In this document: positions 10,446 to 20,925 of the stretch, in pieces
How positions within the stretch are numbered: position 1 is the stretch's first letter
How the letters are laid out: every line of letters begins with the position of its first letter
Assembly: GCF_003473485.1 (NCBI RefSeq)
Contig: NC_053046.1
Location: forward strand, 42,865,832 to 42,929,831
From: Medicago truncatula
Taxonomy: Eukaryota > Streptophyta > Magnoliopsida > Fabales > Fabaceae
Reading direction: 5' to 3'
Length of the DNA: 64,000 nt
Position numbers and translations under genes: made by a program
Notes under the pieces: generated by a model
What the model was told of the DNA's origin: nothing
The model's input: the letters and a program-made list of their open reading frames with translations, nothing else
The model's database searches: none

Positions 10446-12348
10446 CGCCAAGCCAAGAGTCACCGCAATCGTGAGGTAACCGCCGTCGTTCTCCCTCTTT
10501 TCCTTTCCGTTTTCTTAAGTTTTTTTCATCAAGGTTCAAGTTTAGATCTACTCCGATTCAAAGCTCTTTTGAAAAATCTAAGCTCGGATTCGAGTAGTAT
10601 ATAAAAAAGGATGTTCAAAAACGTAAAAAGTTTTTGAATCGGAGAAGTTTTGAACTCCGGCGCGGAGGCGCCACCGCCGTCCGCCGCGCCGGAAAAGCCA
10701 TGTGAACCGGAGAAGATGACCGGAATCTTAGAGAGAAGTGAGAGCTTCTCTCACTAGAGGAGAGAAGAGAGAGAAGGAAGAGGAAAAAATGAAAAAAACC
10801 GGATTTGAAACATATATATAGAACTTTGAACCGGTCCGGTTTATTTTCGGTTCTTCCCTTTCTTTCTCAACCTCTAGATTGATCCAACGCTCCCTGTGCC
10901 TCCAGATCTTTTGGTTGGTTTGGGCTTTGCTTTTTTCTGTTTTTTGCTATTTTTTCTGCTATTTGCACCCTGTTTTTTTGCTAATCGAACCTCTGCATGC
11001 TCAATCTTTTCTCTAAAAATTCCTAAAAAATTGTTATATGTTTCTCAATACATTTTAAACACTTTTGTGATATTTTCCAGTGGTTTAAAAAATGGTAAAA
11101 AATGTGTGTGTTATTTTTCTTTGTTAATTTTGTGTTCGATCTAAATTTGTGCATTTTTTAGTAGTATATTCCTCATGAAATGTTGACATGTGATATGAAT
11201 TTTTTAGAATGCATTTTCATGATATATGTGATGATAATCCAATGATTGTGCCACTGTTTTCATTTGGTTTGTGCTTGTTCTTGCATCATAGGCCATTTGT
11301 TACACATTGTGCTTGATAAATTCTCATGTTTTTACCTCTTTTTATTGCATATTCATTTGATGCATTTTTCATTATATTTTTCCTTGTTTCACTAACATTT
11401 TGTTCCTCATGTGACTTCACTCATAGCATTTCACTACCTCCTCCACTTTCTTTAGCTTAGCATTTATTTTTTGCAAGTTTTAATTCATTTGGTGATGTAA
11501 TTTGTTATCATTGGTTTGTAGCTTGGCAAAGGGGCCATAGAATGTATTTAGGCAATTTTTGTAATATGGACTACGGACACTATGACGCACCGGCACGCAC
11601 ACACTCACCCTAGATGTATGCCTAGGATTGCATGTGTAGATGTATGGCTAAGGTTGCATGGTTAGATGAATGCTTAGGTTTGAACACTTAGAGAAAATCC
11701 AACTTTTTCCAAAATATGCAAATAACCTCACTTGAAAACATTTTTGCAAAAATAAAATGGGAGTCAAAACTCCTCATTTCCCTTTATTTTTCTTAAGTAA
11801 AATTTCTAATGAATCTTAAATATACATAGACTTTATTTTGAAAAAAACTAATTCCACCTCACCTTTTCCAAAATCTCATGCCCTTGAGGCCTCTCATCTC
11901 TTTTCAAACTTAAAATCAACCAACAAAAACAAAAGCCATTTTTGAGAATGAACTACGATCGGTTTTGATCCCTTAAAAGGGTACGTAGGCAATGAGTCAA
12001 AGCTCCTCCAAGCCGAAATAAAATCAAATTCTACTCCTTCTCACCCCCATTCTTCACTAATCACACCTTCATTTTTTTACGAATAGGCAATAAAATTAAA
12101 GCGTAGAAATAAACTTAGGAGAGCGGTTCTTATGGAATACCATAATCGCTCCGGGTGCCTAACACCTTCCCGTAGCGAAAACGACCCCCGAATTCGGAGA
12201 CTTAAGGGTTTTTCTCAATTTTGCCCTTCCCAAGAAAAAATAGAGAATATCAACGGTCAAAAGGTTCAAGTCCAATTAATGGCTTGGCACCCAAAAACCA
12301 TGATAACACATAGGACCATAATAACCCAATGCTAAATGAATTTATGTT

Positions 12349-12491
12349 ATTTTTTTGGTTTGATAGGCAAATGAAATGTTAGTTGTTAATTAGAGGGGAG
12401 AATGTTAGTTTCCGGGATGGAACCCAGGACCTCCTTCTCAAATCTCCTTTGACGTCCCTTATATCACCGACTGAGCTACCTATGTGGGACG
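12349..12491 (-). mobile_element. tRNA-derived SINE
   Basis: On the minus strand an A-box-like TAGCTCAGTCGG (near 12467-12480) and a B-box-like GGTTCCATCCC (12414-12424) lie at tRNA-like distance. An A-rich tail (T-run on the + strand) sits at the left edge. A perfect 11-bp target-site duplication GAATTTATGTT flanks it at 12338-12348 and 12492-12502. It is a SINE rather than a tRNA gene because of the tail, the duplication and a tRNA-unrelated body. Confidence 0.8.
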
Positions 12492-12502
12492 GAATTTATG
12501 TT

Positions 12503-12871
12503 CTTGAGTTATGTCATAGTCATACTACAATAAAAAATTATGATTTTGAGTAATGGGATTTAAATGTGAATTGGTTCAATCACCAATAGAACAAGTTGGA
12601 CCAATGGTATCAGTGTGGACATTATCACACAGTATACTTCATTCAAATCAACTTGATATACAAATTTATGGTACAACTACATCCCCTTTTGTACGCAAAA
12701 TACTACAACTTAATAACAAAGAGGAAATCACATTTCCATGTTAAGCTATCTAGAAATCTACATAAACATTTATCCGATCTTTACTTGTATCGAAGTCAAT
12801 GTTTATAAAACAGGATTGGAAAAAATGCATAGTTATAGGAATCATAAGAGATACATGCAGAATTTTTATAC
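12503..12871. other. Intergenic / intron-like sequence
   Basis: AT-rich sequence between the SINE and the coiled-coil exon fragment. The part next to 12871 (minus strand) resembles the first-intron start of the other family members (GTATAAAAATTCTGCATG and similar), so it is probably the old intron. Confidence 0.5.
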
Positions 12872-13163
12872 CTGATGATGATTCATCTGGAGCATCCTTC
12901 AACTTTCTCAGCTCACGAACTTCTAACTCCAATTCACTGTTCTTCTTTCTTAGCTCTCCAATGATGTCTCTATCACCCAAACTAGTTTTTTCCTTAACTT
13001 CCTTCAACAATTTTTCATAATTATTTTGTGCTCTTATCCCTCTTTCACAAAGTTCCTCTCTTTTTCTCAAATCTTCCTCAGCTTGAAACCTCGTTAGTCT
13101 CTCCAATTCAAACTTCTCTTGAAGATGTAGAATTTCAGCTTGCAGTTTCTTGTATCTACTCAT
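12872..13163 (-). pseudogene. 5'-truncated coiled-coil family exon
   Basis: The fragment encodes about 97 residues that match the middle of the coiled-coil proteins elsewhere in this window, including FQAEEDLRKREELCE and ELRKKNSELELEVRELRKL. It lacks the N-terminal segment with the SIHELVSVLRT motif and has an internal deletion that joins KLK to the exon end DAPDESSSG. The exon ends at a donor CATCAG/GTATAAA like its paralogs. It is a broken copy with no visible promoter or start of its own. Confidence 0.65.
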
Positions 13164-13404
13164 TAAAATTGTATTGAAAAGTGAAATGACTCAGTTATTT
13201 TGGGACACTTTATTTTTACAAATGGCTCAGTTATTATGGGATGGAGGGAATAGTTGATAGCGGATATGACATAGTTTATAGCTGATGATTGATGACTGAT
13301 AAGTTAATTGAAATGTTTGATAAAATTAAGCTATAAGCTCAAACACTACTTAAAATAGCGTTTGAAAAATAAGCTATAAAAATAAGCTATAAGTTTGTGA
13401 AATA

Positions 13405-13695
13405 CTACCTCTGTCCCTAAATATAGGAGCCTTTTGCCCAAATTACGGAGATTAAGAAAATTGGTTGTAGTATTAAATTTGTATATAATTACTATTGTTT
13501 TTACAATTTTATCCTTAAGAGAGAGTTAATTTATGTTTTCAACATAATATTTATTGTTGATTGAAGAAAAATATGCAAAATAAATAAGGGTATGTTAGTA
13601 AAGAAATAATTAATGTACTTGGAAATACCAAAGGAGTCTTATAAAAAGGGACAATTTTTTTTTCAAAAGGGTCTTATAATTATGGACGGAGGTAG
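13405..13695. mobile_element. Stowaway-type MITE
   Basis: Terminal inverted repeats CTACCTCTGTCCCTAAATAT and, on the other strand, CTACCTCCGTCCATAATTAT. TA target duplication at 13403-13404 and 13696-13697. Length 291 bp, no coding capacity. It sits inside an older MITE-like repeat (roughly 13255-13740) rich in AAGCTATAAGCT. Confidence 0.85.
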
Positions 13696-14123
13696 TAAGT
13701 TATAAGTTCGGGCTGAAAATACCATTACCAAACGGGGCTTTTTTTCATAATTAAGGGCATTACCAAACGGTGCCCAAATAGACCCATTATGGAATAGTAT
13801 ATCATTTAATTAAGGGCATTGATAACTTGTGCATGAGAAGAGAAAACGAGCAATTGAGCATGAGCAAAATGATTTATTTTTTTTATTTTTTTTTTATAGT
13901 GGCAAAAGAAACTATATTGAAATAAAATGAATTAATTATTGAAGTGTTGGTAATATAAGCAAAGTTGATTTTGGGAATAGAAACAACTCGGTTACTTCCA
14001 CTTCATACTTCATTCCACACTCTTCTTTCAATACCGTTCTCATCGTTTCTTCTTCCATCTTCTTCTTTTCCGCTGCTCCAACACTGTTTCCGTCTCATTT
14101 CATTCCACAACACAACACATCAT

Positions 14124-14770
14124 ATGGAGCATCAACCCAAAACTGAACCTGGGTTGAGTTCGAGTGACCATAGAAATTTGGAAGACATGAGCATTCATGA
14201 ACTGGTTTCTGTGTTACGCACATCGTTTCTAACAGAAGACTTTGATAATGTTGAAGAGGTTTTAGTGACTAGAGATAAGAAACTGCAAACGAAAATTCTA
14301 CATCTTCAAGAGAAGTTTGAAATGGAAAAACTAACAAGGTTTCAAGTTGAGGAAGATGTGAGGAAAAGAGAGGAACTATGTGAAAGAGGGAAAAGAGCAC
14401 AACAAAATTATGAAGCATTGTTGAAGGAAGTCAAACAAAAAACTAGTTTGATTGAGAGAGACAACATCGGAAAGCCAAGAAAGAAAGACATTGAATTGGA
14501 GTTCGAAGTTTGTGAGCTGAGAAAGTTGAATGAAAAATGGGTCGATGATAGCAATGATCTTGGAGTTGGAGGTCTTTTGGAGAATGAAAAAAATGCATGT
14601 GAGGTGAAAAATAGTGAATTAGAGAAATCAGAGAAGAAGAATGGTGAGGCTCTTGCTGAGATAACTGATTTTCAAGACAAAGATAAACAGAATGTTGAGA
14701 TTGGCAAGGACATTGAGGATAACGCTCCTTTGCAAACAAAAGAGCAAGGATGCTCAAGGTGCATCATCTG
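14124..14770 (+). CDS. Coiled-coil protein, first exon (family member with frameshift)
   Basis: The start ATG at 14124 gives MEHQPKTEPG, matching MEPKTEP of the paralog at 29 kb; an in-frame start further upstream is not supported by the paralogs. The N terminus has NLEDMSIHELVSVLRTSF, then a charged coiled coil rich in K, E, R and L from about residue 45 to 190. Near nt 14740 the frame shifts: the paralog ending KDAQGASSG is present but in another frame. The exon would end at the donor CATCTG/GTATGAA. I find no convincing second exon before the Helitron at 15.8 kb. Function unknown. It may be a decaying copy or may have a legitimate alternative end. Confidence 0.5.
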
Positions 14771-15822
14771 GTATGAAATTTCTGCATGCATATCTTATTA
14801 TTCTTATCAATATACAGTTTTCCCAATGTTGTTTTATAAATTATGAATTCAATACAAGTGATTGGATTAATGCTTTGGTAGATCTCTAAGTAGCTTGGCC
14901 TGGGAATGGCCATGGTCAAGACTCAAGAGCAATGTTTATAATTTCTTTAAACACGTGAGGCATTATTTCTTGGTTGTTAGTAATTATAAAGGTTGTCAAA
15001 ATCGGGACTTTACTTTAGGACGAAAGGGAATAGCAAAATCGGGACTCCTAAAATCGCAACCAAAATCGAAGGATTTTACTTAAGGACTTTTGTAGAATCG
15101 ATATAGAAAATTGTAAAATCGCAATCAAAATCGATGAATTTTACCAAAAAAAATAATACTAAATATATGTTATGAATGGTATATAGTTATAAATGATTTA
15201 GTTTATAAGAAATCGTAAAATCGCAATCAAAATCGATGAATTTTGCTTATTTTAGAATTTTACTATAAATTTAAGTCGTTGAAGGTGAAGAAAATTGCAA
15301 AATCCGAATTTTAGGATTTAAGTTGGGATTAATATTATGATCCTTCATGATTAAGTTATAATTAATATTGTTCCTATAAAAGGGGTTGTAGATGTAGCAC
15401 GAATTTATACATAAAATTGAGTTGAATATAGTATAGTCTGTTGCGTTAAAACTCTTGTTGTCTGTGTACGTCTGTGGTGAAGTCATTGATGCTTAGGAGT
15501 ACTACTACCTTATCTTCAAGGTGAACATTTGATAATAGAAAAAAAATTAAGAAACAATGATACACTTGGCTCATGCAATGCTTGAAAATAACAACAACAT
15601 TGATGATTGATATTGAATGTCCTTTTAACTGGATATTAATCAAAAATTGAAATGTATATGCGTCAGAAAAATGTTTCTTCCTAGGTTTGTACGCATTTCC
15701 TTTCTGTGTTACTACCTCAGTTTATTACTCTCCCTCGCTTTTTATCTTTTCATGTTTTAGATTTGATGCTTTATATGTTTAATATTTTTTTCTTAAATTT
15801 ACTCTTGTTGAAAAACACACCA
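14771..15822. other. Intron remains and dispersed repeat
   Basis: The first 100 bp look like the family's intron 1. From 14990 to 15310 there are repeated copies of AAAATCGCAATCAAAATCGAT and variants, a small dispersed or tandem repeat. The rest is AT-rich with nothing recognised. Confidence 0.45.
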
Positions 15823-16699
15823 TCTATATACTTATATTAAAAGAAATGTCCTTTGAATTTACCATTTTGCCCCTATTATGGGCAATTTGGTAAATTAATT
15901 ATTGGCTGAGTTTTTTTTTTTAAGGTTGCCTATGAATTTCCATTTTTGCCCCTAACCAATTTTTTTAATTATTTTCTAATTTTTATATTTTTAATAACTT
16001 TTAATTATTTTCCAATTTTTATATTTTTAACTATTTTTCAATTTTTTCTCCCAAATTCAGTTGCTTCTACATTGCCGTTGTGGGAGATTAAGGTATCGTT
16101 TGACCCGACTTTTTTCAAACTTCTCTACATTTTTAAGGAGAATTTAGGGCAAACACAATATCAATTAAGTACATACTAAAAAAATAACATTTTTTGAACG
16201 CATAAAATTGAACGGAATGAGCTTTGACTAGAAGTTGTTGAATGTTACTTTAAAAAACTACTTCTCCACAATTTATTTCACAAACACCTCTTTTCAACTC
16301 ACGCTTGAAACTTTTTCTTTATTTTTTAATATTATATTTCAATATCTTTTTCTTATTCAAAAAAACTAAACATATAGGTTTCCATGACACCAACAAATAT
16401 AATATCATATAGTATAAATTCCAGCATTTATAATAGTAATTTTTTTAAGAAATCATCGGGCTTCTTCATGAGATTGTCAAGATAATTCCAATTGGGACTA
16501 GAAAGAAATTGTGTACGAATATTGTGTTGAAAGATAAAAGGTATTATTTTCTTATTTGTCAGCATAAGATGATAGGATTTTGTATAAGTTTGATAATGAT
16601 CTGAAAGATGTATTTCCTTATGCAGTGAGAATATAGTTGATGTAACACTATGGGAAAAATATTTCGTAGCTTTATCATTTACCATCTATTTACCTCGAG

Positions 16700-17055
16700 T
16701 TCTTTGCTTCCATTTTGTAGTCAATGGCAACCCAAATATATGTAACAATTGGTCAGGTTCGAAGCTGCTCATCAACCTACATTATCCGGTTGTTGAGAAG
16801 TTTAAGACTTAGTAAGTTTGCATTATGATTTCACAATACAGTGTTAGAGTAAAATATTATTTCACAATCTAATTTGATTTTTTTTACCATGTTTCTTGAA
16901 TTGTTGTCGTGACCTTAACACTTCTCAAGCTTAGAGTCAAAGCATCAGTAAGAACTTAAGTCAGAGTTCGACTTCTTCTCAATGTACTTCGTACAACGAT
17001 TTTTTCAATCTGTCTCAAGTAAGGCCAATTGTTGAATTTATAAACTTAGTCAAGG
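16700..17055 (+). pseudogene. Possible captured RPA1-like (OB-fold) gene fragment in Helitron
   Basis: Around 16730-16800 one frame reads NNWSGSKLLINLHYPVVEKF. Around 16950-17050 another reads SQSSTSSQCTSYNDFFNLS then RPIVEFINLVK. The two blocks are separated by what could be a short intron. The pattern recalls replication protein A-like OB-fold proteins often carried by plant Helitrons. The match is by eye and weak; it could be another captured gene. Confidence 0.3.
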
Positions 17056-17778
17056 TCTGCTTTTTTTTTTTATGTACAAACATTCTTTGAATTTTTTACG
17101 CACAAAATAAAAATGCATATTGCATTATTCTTTATTTCATGTGCATATTTGTGTTAGGATACATATTGCATCACCATTTGGAAAGCAACTAAATTCAATC
17201 TTAACCAATTTGGATAATATTACGAAAGTTTCACCAAATGTTCGAAGACATCATTGTCAAATGGTGCTAGCTATAGATGCACATGCGGGAGCGATGCTTA
17301 ATTTCCATCTGTTTCAACAATGTTAATTGGTCAACGGGGTTCATATAATGCACATGAATGCATTTATCTAGCCTTTTTAGGAAGATAAATTAAAAGTCAT
17401 GATACATTTTCTTTAGCTTAAAATCAGTTATGCTACCTTTATTTTATAAATTATATGTAACTATATTCACATATGTCTTATCCATGTTAATATGCATTAG
17501 ACTAATATTGTTGTTATTTCCCTGTTTAGCATTTCCCAAACGAGGTGTCAAGAACAATTCTAAAAGGAAAGCGCAAAACAATCACTCTCATTAGTTTCAA
17601 TTGTTTTCATTCTAAAAATTATGTCAATTTCTAATCTCATAAACTGATTATATGATCTCTAAATCAGCTCATACATATTTTATGATGAATCACAATGTTC
17701 CGTTGTTTTAACATCTTTTCTTTCGAAGAATTTTTTTTATGCCGTGCTTATCTAAGGTTATTATTTTACCTTAGATAA

Positions 17779-19540
17779 ACATTAAATGTAAAAGTCTGGA
17801 GGGAAAAATTAGGTTAAAATTAGAGTTGATATTTTGCATAAATTAAATCTAGGGTTAATATAGTAAAGTCACGCGAAAAAATACGTTAAATCTAGGGTTA
17901 ATATTGCGTCACGGGTTAACATTTAGAAATAAGAGATGACATTTTGCATAAATTAAATCTAGGGTTAATGTAGTAAAGTCACGAAAAAATTAGGTTAAAT
18001 CTAGGGTTAATATTGCGTCTCGGGTTAACATTTAGAAATAAGAGATGTCATTTTGCATAAATTAAATCTAAGGTTAATATAATTTGTTTAGTAAATTTAA
18101 AGAGAAAAATTAGGAGCGATTTGTTTATTTTGATTTCCCTAACAATTAACGTTAACATTTTATTTAAATTAAACATGATTAATTAAATAGGGTTAATACA
18201 GTAAAATTAAGCAAAGAAGTTAGGTCAAATCTAGGACAAAATTTTGAGTTCGGGTTAACTTTAAGAAATAAAATAGGTTAAGTATAGCAAGAGGGATTAA
18301 CATTTATAAGTAAGAGATTAGGTTAAGTATAGCGAGACGGGTTAACGGTTATTCCTTTCCAAAAAAACAACATATAATTGGGAACATCATTTTATTTTAC
18401 TTTAGATAAACATTAAATGCAAAAGTGTGGAGGGAAAAATTAGGTTAAAATTAGAGATGACATTTTGCATAAATTAAATCTAAGGTTAATATAGTAAAGT
18501 CACGCGAAAAAATATGTTAAATCTAGGGTTAATATTGCATCAAGGATTAACATTTAGAAATAAGAGATGACATTTTGCATAAATTAAATCTAGGGTAGGG
18601 ATGGCAATTGGACCCAGACTCGATGGATACCCGCAAAAAATACCCACAATGGGTAGGGTAAAACCCCGCTTTCATGGATATGGGCACGGGTAGGGTAATT
18701 ACCCGCAAATTTTAATGGGTATGGACACGGGTAAGGGTACTATACTACCCAGCCCCGCAACCCGCATGTACATATTTATATAATATAATAAATACTTTAT
18801 TTATTTTTGGTGTACAATTATTTAATTTATTTAGCTATTTAAGTCTAAACCTAAACCTAAAATCTAAGCTATTTAAGTTTAAACCTAAATACTACGATTA
18901 TTTGAATGTTTTTATTTTAATTTTTGAGGGATATTTTGGATGTTTTTTTATTTGGCTAAATACTACAATTCGTATTATTTTATTAGTTGATTTAAATAAT
19001 TTTGGATCATAGTTTTATTTCAATTGTGATGTTTTTTATTGTCTTTTCATAGAGAAAGTGCGGGTAATGGGTGGGGGTATGAGCACTTAAGTGCCCATAG
19101 GGTATGGGGAAGGGCATTAAAGTTGTTGCCCACGAGGGTACGGGTTCGGGTACGGACATTTTTTACAAATGAGGGTATGGGGATGGATACTATAGTACCC
19201 TATCCATTGGGTACCCATTGCCATCCCTAATCTAGGGTTAATATAGTAAAGTCACATGAAAAAATTAGGTTAAATCTAGGGTTAAATATTACGTCACGGG
19301 TTAACATTTAATAATAAGAGATAATATTTTGCATAAATTAAATCTAGGGTTAATATAATTTTTTTTAGTAAAATTAAGGAGATAAATTAGGAGCGATTTG
19401 TTTATTTTGATTTCCCTAACAATTAACGTTAACATTTTGATTAAATTAAATAGGGTTAATACTGTAAAATTAAGCAAAGAAGTTAGGTTAAATCTAGGGC
19501 AAAATTTTGCGTTCGGGTTAACTTTAAGGAATAAGATATT
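17779..19540 (+). repeat. Helitron-internal 110-bp tandem array with higher-order copy
   Basis: The phrase ATTTTGCATAAATTAAATCT recurs at 17831, 17941, 18050, 18462, 18572 and 19326. Spacing is 109-112 bp within blocks once the inserted MITE is subtracted. Units contain GGGTTAATATAGTAAAGTCA and CGGGTTAACATTTAGAAATA. A second-level repeat also exists: TTAGGAGCGATTTGTTTATT begins both 18109-18350 and 19387-19530. No open frame of note. Confidence 0.75.
18596..19229. mobile_element. hAT-type MITE inside the Helitron repeat array
   Basis: Termini are TAGGGATGGCAATTGG and, inverted, TAGGGATGGCAATGGG. A perfect 8-bp target duplication ATCTAGGG lies at 18588-18595 and 19230-19237. Subterminal regions are rich in GGGTA/TACCC direct and inverted motifs. 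Length 634 bp; no transposase. Removing it and one duplication restores the 110-bp spacing of the array. Confidence 0.85.
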
Positions 19541-19941
19541 ACAATAGTTGTTATATTATTTTTTATGTAGTGTTTTAGGCTCTGTGTTGTAAAATTTTAG
19601 TTTACGCAGTTTTGATTTTCACAATGATAAAGGACAACAATTTTCCGTAATTTATAAGATTTCTCCTTCGGAACTAAATTTTTAAAAAATACGTTATTCA
19701 ACCCGTGCGAAGCACGAGTTTGTAACTAGTATATATTAAAGGAATTGTGATCACTTTAGACTTATCACATGCGAATTTAACCACATTACAACTATTGAAC
19801 TTCACTACAACTACACCCATGTCATATTTGCAACTATCCATATATATAACTCATGCATGCACACTAAAAAGTTCCCACCAGTTCAATTAATCTTCGTCCC
19901 TATTTTTTTATAATTGTGAAAGTGGTAAATTGGCATAATAT

Positions 19942-20027
19942 TTTTTTTTTGTGGTAGCTGGGGTTTGAATCTCGAACTTTACATACATTTTGCATTGTAT
20001 ATAATAACTGAACTAAGCTCACGAGGA
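19942..20027 (-). mobile_element. Short tRNA-derived SINE
   Basis: Minus strand reads GTGAGCTTAGTTCAGTT (A-box region) then GTTCGAGATTCAAACCCC (B-box region) and an A-tail (T10 on the + strand). Target duplication TAAATTGGCATAATAT at 19926-19941 and TAAATTGACATAATAT at 20028-20043, 15 of 16 identical. The single mismatch suggests some age. Confidence 0.8.
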
Positions 20028-20043
20028 TAAATTGACATAATAT

Positions 20044-20654
20044 AAAACGGGGCAAGTATTTATTTTCGAAAATGTTGAAATCTAATTATCTTACGTAGCT
20101 ATTAGAAACAAAGAATTATCTTATGATCACGAAAAAAAGTGTAGCTTATTAAGGCTCGTGATGCTCTCCATTTCACAAATAAATTGAGAGTTCAATTTAC
20201 ATTAATGATGATTGATGGAGTACATATCTAGGTTTTTTTTTTTTTGGGGAAGAGATACATAAAAAAGACATGTGAATAGTATGTGTCTAATTGATTTATA
20301 TAAATTAAATTTTTTTGACAAATTTTTTATATATAAGAGAGATAAATTACACCCTTAAAAAAAAGGATATATATACATGTGAGATTTGGTAGCACGCCAT
20401 TTCTTCTTCGAAATTGAGGGATATTTTTAACTCGCTTATTAATATCATCCTTCCATATTCCTTATACACGTTTTATTATCCATATTCCTGTTTCTCTGTT
20501 TTTTTTTCAAACATCTTTACAATTATTAAGTTGTTTAATTAATTTATAATTTATTTGTTCTTACAATGCAGTTATGTCTCGACATATTCCCACCGCCTCT
20601 ATCCGTAAGAGACTCGTGGCTGCCGGAAAAGCAGTGTTGAACTTACATATTGGA
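20044..20654. other. Intergenic, nothing recognised
   Basis: AT-rich sequence with poly-T and simple repeats. An open stretch starting ATGTCTCGACATATTCC near 20576 runs into the acetyltransferase relic but matches no family I recognise. Confidence 0.4.
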
Positions 20655-20925
20655 AAGTGTTTTGGCTAATCATCACCTTGCTTGCTGTCAAATTGAGAGG
20701 TGTAAGTCTTCATAGTAATATAGAAATTTTGCGTGTTTTGGAATCTGATAAAGAAATTTTGTATCCCAGAAAACTCATAGGATTGTTTAAGTTGAGCACT
20801 GTTTCTTGAATTTTAAAGGTTTTTTTGGCATGTCAAACTCATAGGATTGCTCATAATTTGTGGATTAAGAGAAGGAACGTTTTGTCTGTAATGATCAGAA
20901 CAGAAGCGTGTTTCATCTCGATCTT
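20655..20925 (+). pseudogene. Serine acetyltransferase relic
   Basis: Broken reading frames match the intact serine acetyltransferase at 56 kb in order: LANHH and AVKL near 20661-20695, VLESDKEI near 20736, HCFLNFKG near 20797, then in a shifted frame FLACQTHRIAHNLW near 20825 and VLSVMI near 20880. The part between DKEI and HCFLNFKG is deleted, and one extra T in the run near 20820 shifts frame. The hexapeptide-repeat domain is absent. This is a nonfunctional fragment, probably carried here by duplication or by a mobile element. Confidence 0.65.

Larger units (their letters stand above)
1..12310 (+). mobile_element. Tat/Ogre-type Ty3/gypsy LTR retrotransposon (5' end outside window)
   Basis: Visible order is gag, aspartic protease, intron, reverse transcriptase, RNase H, a second archaeal-type RNase H, integrase, a long noncoding region, polypurine tract and 3' LTR. 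The additional RNase H before the integrase, the intron between protease and RT, and the large 3' noncoding region with tandem repeats are known marks of the Tat/Ogre lineage. The coding frames carry no internal stop, so the element may be fairly young, but the 5' LTR, primer binding site and target-site duplication lie left of the window. The right edge is set at the last CA before sequence that no longer resembles LTR, so it is approximate. Confidence 0.85.
9204..12310 (+). repeat. 3' LTR of the Tat/Ogre element
   Basis: It begins TGTTATACCCTG right after the polypurine tract, a start typical of Ogre/Tat LTRs, and ends at ...ATAACACA, for about 3.1 kb. It contains a TATA box near 9988, a repeat-rich leader, a GT/T-rich central part, and near 11950-11995 the segment with AACTACGATCGGTTTTGATC and GGGTACGTAGGCA, a conserved-looking module I associate with Tat LTRs. 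Small open frames in it are repeat artefacts. The right edge cannot be verified because the 5' LTR is not in the window. Confidence 0.7.
15823..19729 (+). mobile_element. Non-autonomous Helitron
   Basis: The 5' end is TCTATATACTTATATTAAA, a start typical of plant Helitrons, preceded by A. The 3' end has the hairpin ACCCGTGC-GAA-GCACGAGT (one mismatch), then TTGTAA and the terminal CTAG followed by T. Insertion between A and T is the Helitron rule. There is no Rep/helicase frame. It carries a possible captured gene fragment (16.7-17.1 kb) and a 110-bp tandem array, and a hAT MITE has inserted into it. The phrase CCCGTGCGAAGCACG is common at Helitron 3' ends. Confidence 0.8.

Noticed and set aside
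10147..10604. Overlapping long frames on both strands in the Ogre LTR
   Set aside because: Produced by the GCGAAGAAC minisatellite; no domain, and frames exist in several phases as expected of a repeat.
12414..12480. Possible tRNA gene on the minus strand
   Set aside because: A and B boxes exist but there is no cloverleaf, and an A-tail and target duplication show a SINE.
13965..14123. N-terminal extension of the coiled-coil gene at 14 kb
   Set aside because: Paralogs start at the MEHQPKTEP/MEPKTEP methionine; the upstream residues are Ser/Leu/Phe-rich translation of a 5' UTR.
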